From assembly GCF_014212135.1 (NCBI RefSeq), contig NZ_JACJVQ010000014.1, positions 1-64,000 of the forward strand: DNA of 64,000 nucleotides, given 5' to 3'. The first letter of the stretch is position 1; the number at the start of each line of letters is the position of its first letter. A model generated the notes under the pieces. That model had not been told where the DNA came from, made no database searches, and was given only the letters and a program-made list of their open reading frames with translations. The stretch comes from Cohnella thailandensis (GTDB lineage Bacteria > Bacillota > Bacilli > Paenibacillales > Paenibacillaceae). Of this stretch, positions 62,868 through 64,000 are shown piece by piece. A program made the position numbers and the translations under genes.

Positions 62868-63974
62868 GTGATAACTATGGAGGGAAATCCGTTCAAGAGA
62901 TTTTTAGCGAGGAACGTGTTACTTACCCATGAAGTTGCTGAAAAGTTAAATGTATCGCGTCAGCGCATTTCCGTTTTACATAAAGAAGGTGAGTTGGTAC
63001 CTATCAAGAGTACAGCAAATGGTTCTGTATATCTTTGGCAGGATGTTTTGCAATTCATGGAGACAAAGGGGATGCTCCCTCGATATGAAAATCCGACTCC
63101 CCCAAAGTATGCTTGTGAGACTTCTGGTACTCATGAAAATGTGGCATACGCTAAGAAACATCTAGACCAGTTAAACTCAATTGAACGAGTATCGATTTAT
63201 TTCGAGAACATTGATGCTGCTGTTGAGAACCACTTTCTCCCACTTGAGAAATACAGATACGGTGATCTGATAAGTTTATCAATTCCACACATGGTTATTA
63301 GTGATTCAGATGGTAATGAGATGTGGCTGCCAGGGTGCAATTGTGGTTATGGTGGAACTGGGCCTCATGGAAGTGAAGAGGTACTTCAATTAATAGGTGT
63401 ACCTGAGGATTTAAGGAAAAAGGTGTTTTACCACCCTGTAGTAAAATATGTGAAGAATGAAAATGGTAATTGGGAAGTTAACGCTAGACAGAGTGATTTT
63501 GATTTTCGCTCAATATCTAGTTTTGATGACTTTAGAGATGCTCGAGCCAGTATGTATTGGCATCAAGGGAGATTAACGTTATTGCAAGATAAGCGATACA
63601 GTAGAAGCAAGCCTCAGCATGTACTAGAAAAATATTGGGCGTTTATTCCCCATCCTATTGAATACATCTTGTTTTCAAATGATGAGCAGGCGATTGATTA
63701 TGGCTTCTTTGATCCATCTACTCAGTATGGACATAAGCATGGTGCATATAGGTTGATTATTCGAGATTACTCTGGAAGGCAGCTATGGCTAGACCCTTAT
63801 ATTGAGAAGAATAAGTCCCTAGTCAAACAACCCGAGTTGAAAGACATTCTTGAAGTTTGCGGTTTTGATATTGGAAAGGGAAGTTCAGATCAAACACTGT
63901 CTCGATGGTTGGGACTTTTATTAAAGAGGGTAGAGCCAAGTGAGCCAATGATCGGTCGAAGATCTCCTTTTTAA
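62868..63974 (+). CDS. Helix-turn-helix protein with unrecognised C-terminal domain
   Basis: A protein of about 368 aa. Residues 15-65 form a MerR/excisionase-like HTH (LLTHEVAEKLNVSRQRISVL; NGSVYLWQDVLQFM). From about residue 100 I recognise no family; the most distinctive part is LPGCNCGYGGTGPHGSEEVL near 155-175, a Gly/Cys loop that could bind a metal or nucleotide, followed by YHPVVKYV and LIIRDYSGRQLWLDPY. Start is unclear: TTG 62865, GTG 62868 and ATG 62877 all lie after GGAAGG; I prefer GTG for its spacing. AT-rich; last gene of the window. Confidence 0.65.
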   Translation: MITMEGNPFKRFLARNVLLTHEVAEKLNVSRQRISVLHKEGELVPIKSTANGSVYLWQDVLQFMETKGMLPRYENPTPPKYACETSGTHENVAYAKKHLDQLNSIERVSIYFENIDAAVENHFLPLEKYRYGDLISLSIPHMVISDSDGNEMWLPGCNCGYGGTGPHGSEEVLQLIGVPEDLRKKVFYHPVVKYVKNENGNWEVNARQSDFDFRSISSFDDFRDARASMYWHQGRLTLLQDKRYSRSKPQHVLEKYWAFIPHPIEYILFSNDEQAIDYGFFDPSTQYGHKHGAYRLIIRDYSGRQLWLDPYIEKNKSLVKQPELKDILEVCGFDIGKGSSDQTLSRWLGLLLKRVEPSEPMIGRRSPF

Positions 63975-64000
63975 AGCAGCATTGTAATGTTAAATCGTAA

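Noticed and set aside
1..64000. tRNA or rRNA genes
   Set aside because: I saw no cloverleaf with the GTTCGA(A/T)TC-type T-loop in a suitable setting and no rRNA-like sequence, though short RNAs could be missed by eye.

Overview
The window looks like a chromosome segment of a GC-rich, endospore-forming member of the Paenibacillaceae (Paenibacillus/Cohnella type). The reasons are paired YesM/YesN-type two-component systems beside carbohydrate ABC transporters, strong GGAGG ribosome binding sites, many GTG/TTG starts, Firmicute gene types (YerC, DagK, YkaA/Pit, RlmD-type methyltransferase), spore-coat-like small proteins, and pectin-degradation genes typical of plant- or soil-associated bacilli. 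No database search was possible; names rest on motifs, lengths and context.

Layout. (1) 0.2-8.2 kb, minus strand: a rhamnogalacturonan-oligosaccharide module with sensor kinase, AraC-type response regulator, solute-binding lipoprotein, two permeases and a GH105 unsaturated glucuronyl/galacturonyl hydrolase. (2) 8.5-19.7 kb, plus strand: a YheO/DauR-type regulator, then an apparent operon of RidA, ribose-type ABC binding protein, a fused permease-ATPase, Gfo/Idh/MocA dehydrogenase, aldehyde dehydrogenase, second permease, M20 hydrolase and a threonine-synthase-like PLP enzyme. The regulator and the operon have matching promoters that share a 16-bp element. (3) 19.8-24.5 kb: a chemoreceptor, a decayed KDPG aldolase, an intact KDG kinase, and on the other strand a rhamnogalacturonan acetylesterase. 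(4) 24.8-27.5 kb: Pit phosphate transporter with its DUF47 partner, and a DUF1861 protein.

(5) 27.7-41.9 kb: a surface-glycan region. It has APS kinase, a PAPS-type sulfotransferase, three glycosyltransferases (one a GT2-GT4 fusion), two sets of sugar-nucleotide enzymes (a dehydratase/nucleotidyltransferase/reductase set and a 2-epimerase/FlaA1-type dehydratase/RmlD-type reductase set), and small basic, His-rich or beta-rich proteins that look like spore-surface components. Together these suggest a sulfated, deoxysugar-containing glycan, perhaps on the spore. (6) 42.1-53.9 kb: YerC, a second YesM/YesN pair with an LplB/YtcP/LipO-type transporter, a 35-residue micropeptide, a CbiX-like protein, DagK and an RlmD-family 23S rRNA methyltransferase.

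(7) 53.9-64.0 kb: an AT-rich accessory island starting just after the terminator of the methyltransferase gene. It holds a dead tyrosine integrase (one nonsense codon, one frameshift), a truncated Mrr-type endonuclease, an HNH endonuclease followed by a protein with a HEPN-like RX4H motif, a large ABC-ATPase with a zinc-hook-like CxxC and a C-terminal RX4H motif (RloC/PrrC-like layout), an IS256-family element with a perfect 8-bp target duplication, an intact Mrr-like endonuclease, and an HTH protein with an unrecognised conserved-looking domain. This is most likely a defence island and is the best place to look for an undescribed system, followed by the RidA/PLP catabolic operon and the sulfation/glycan region.
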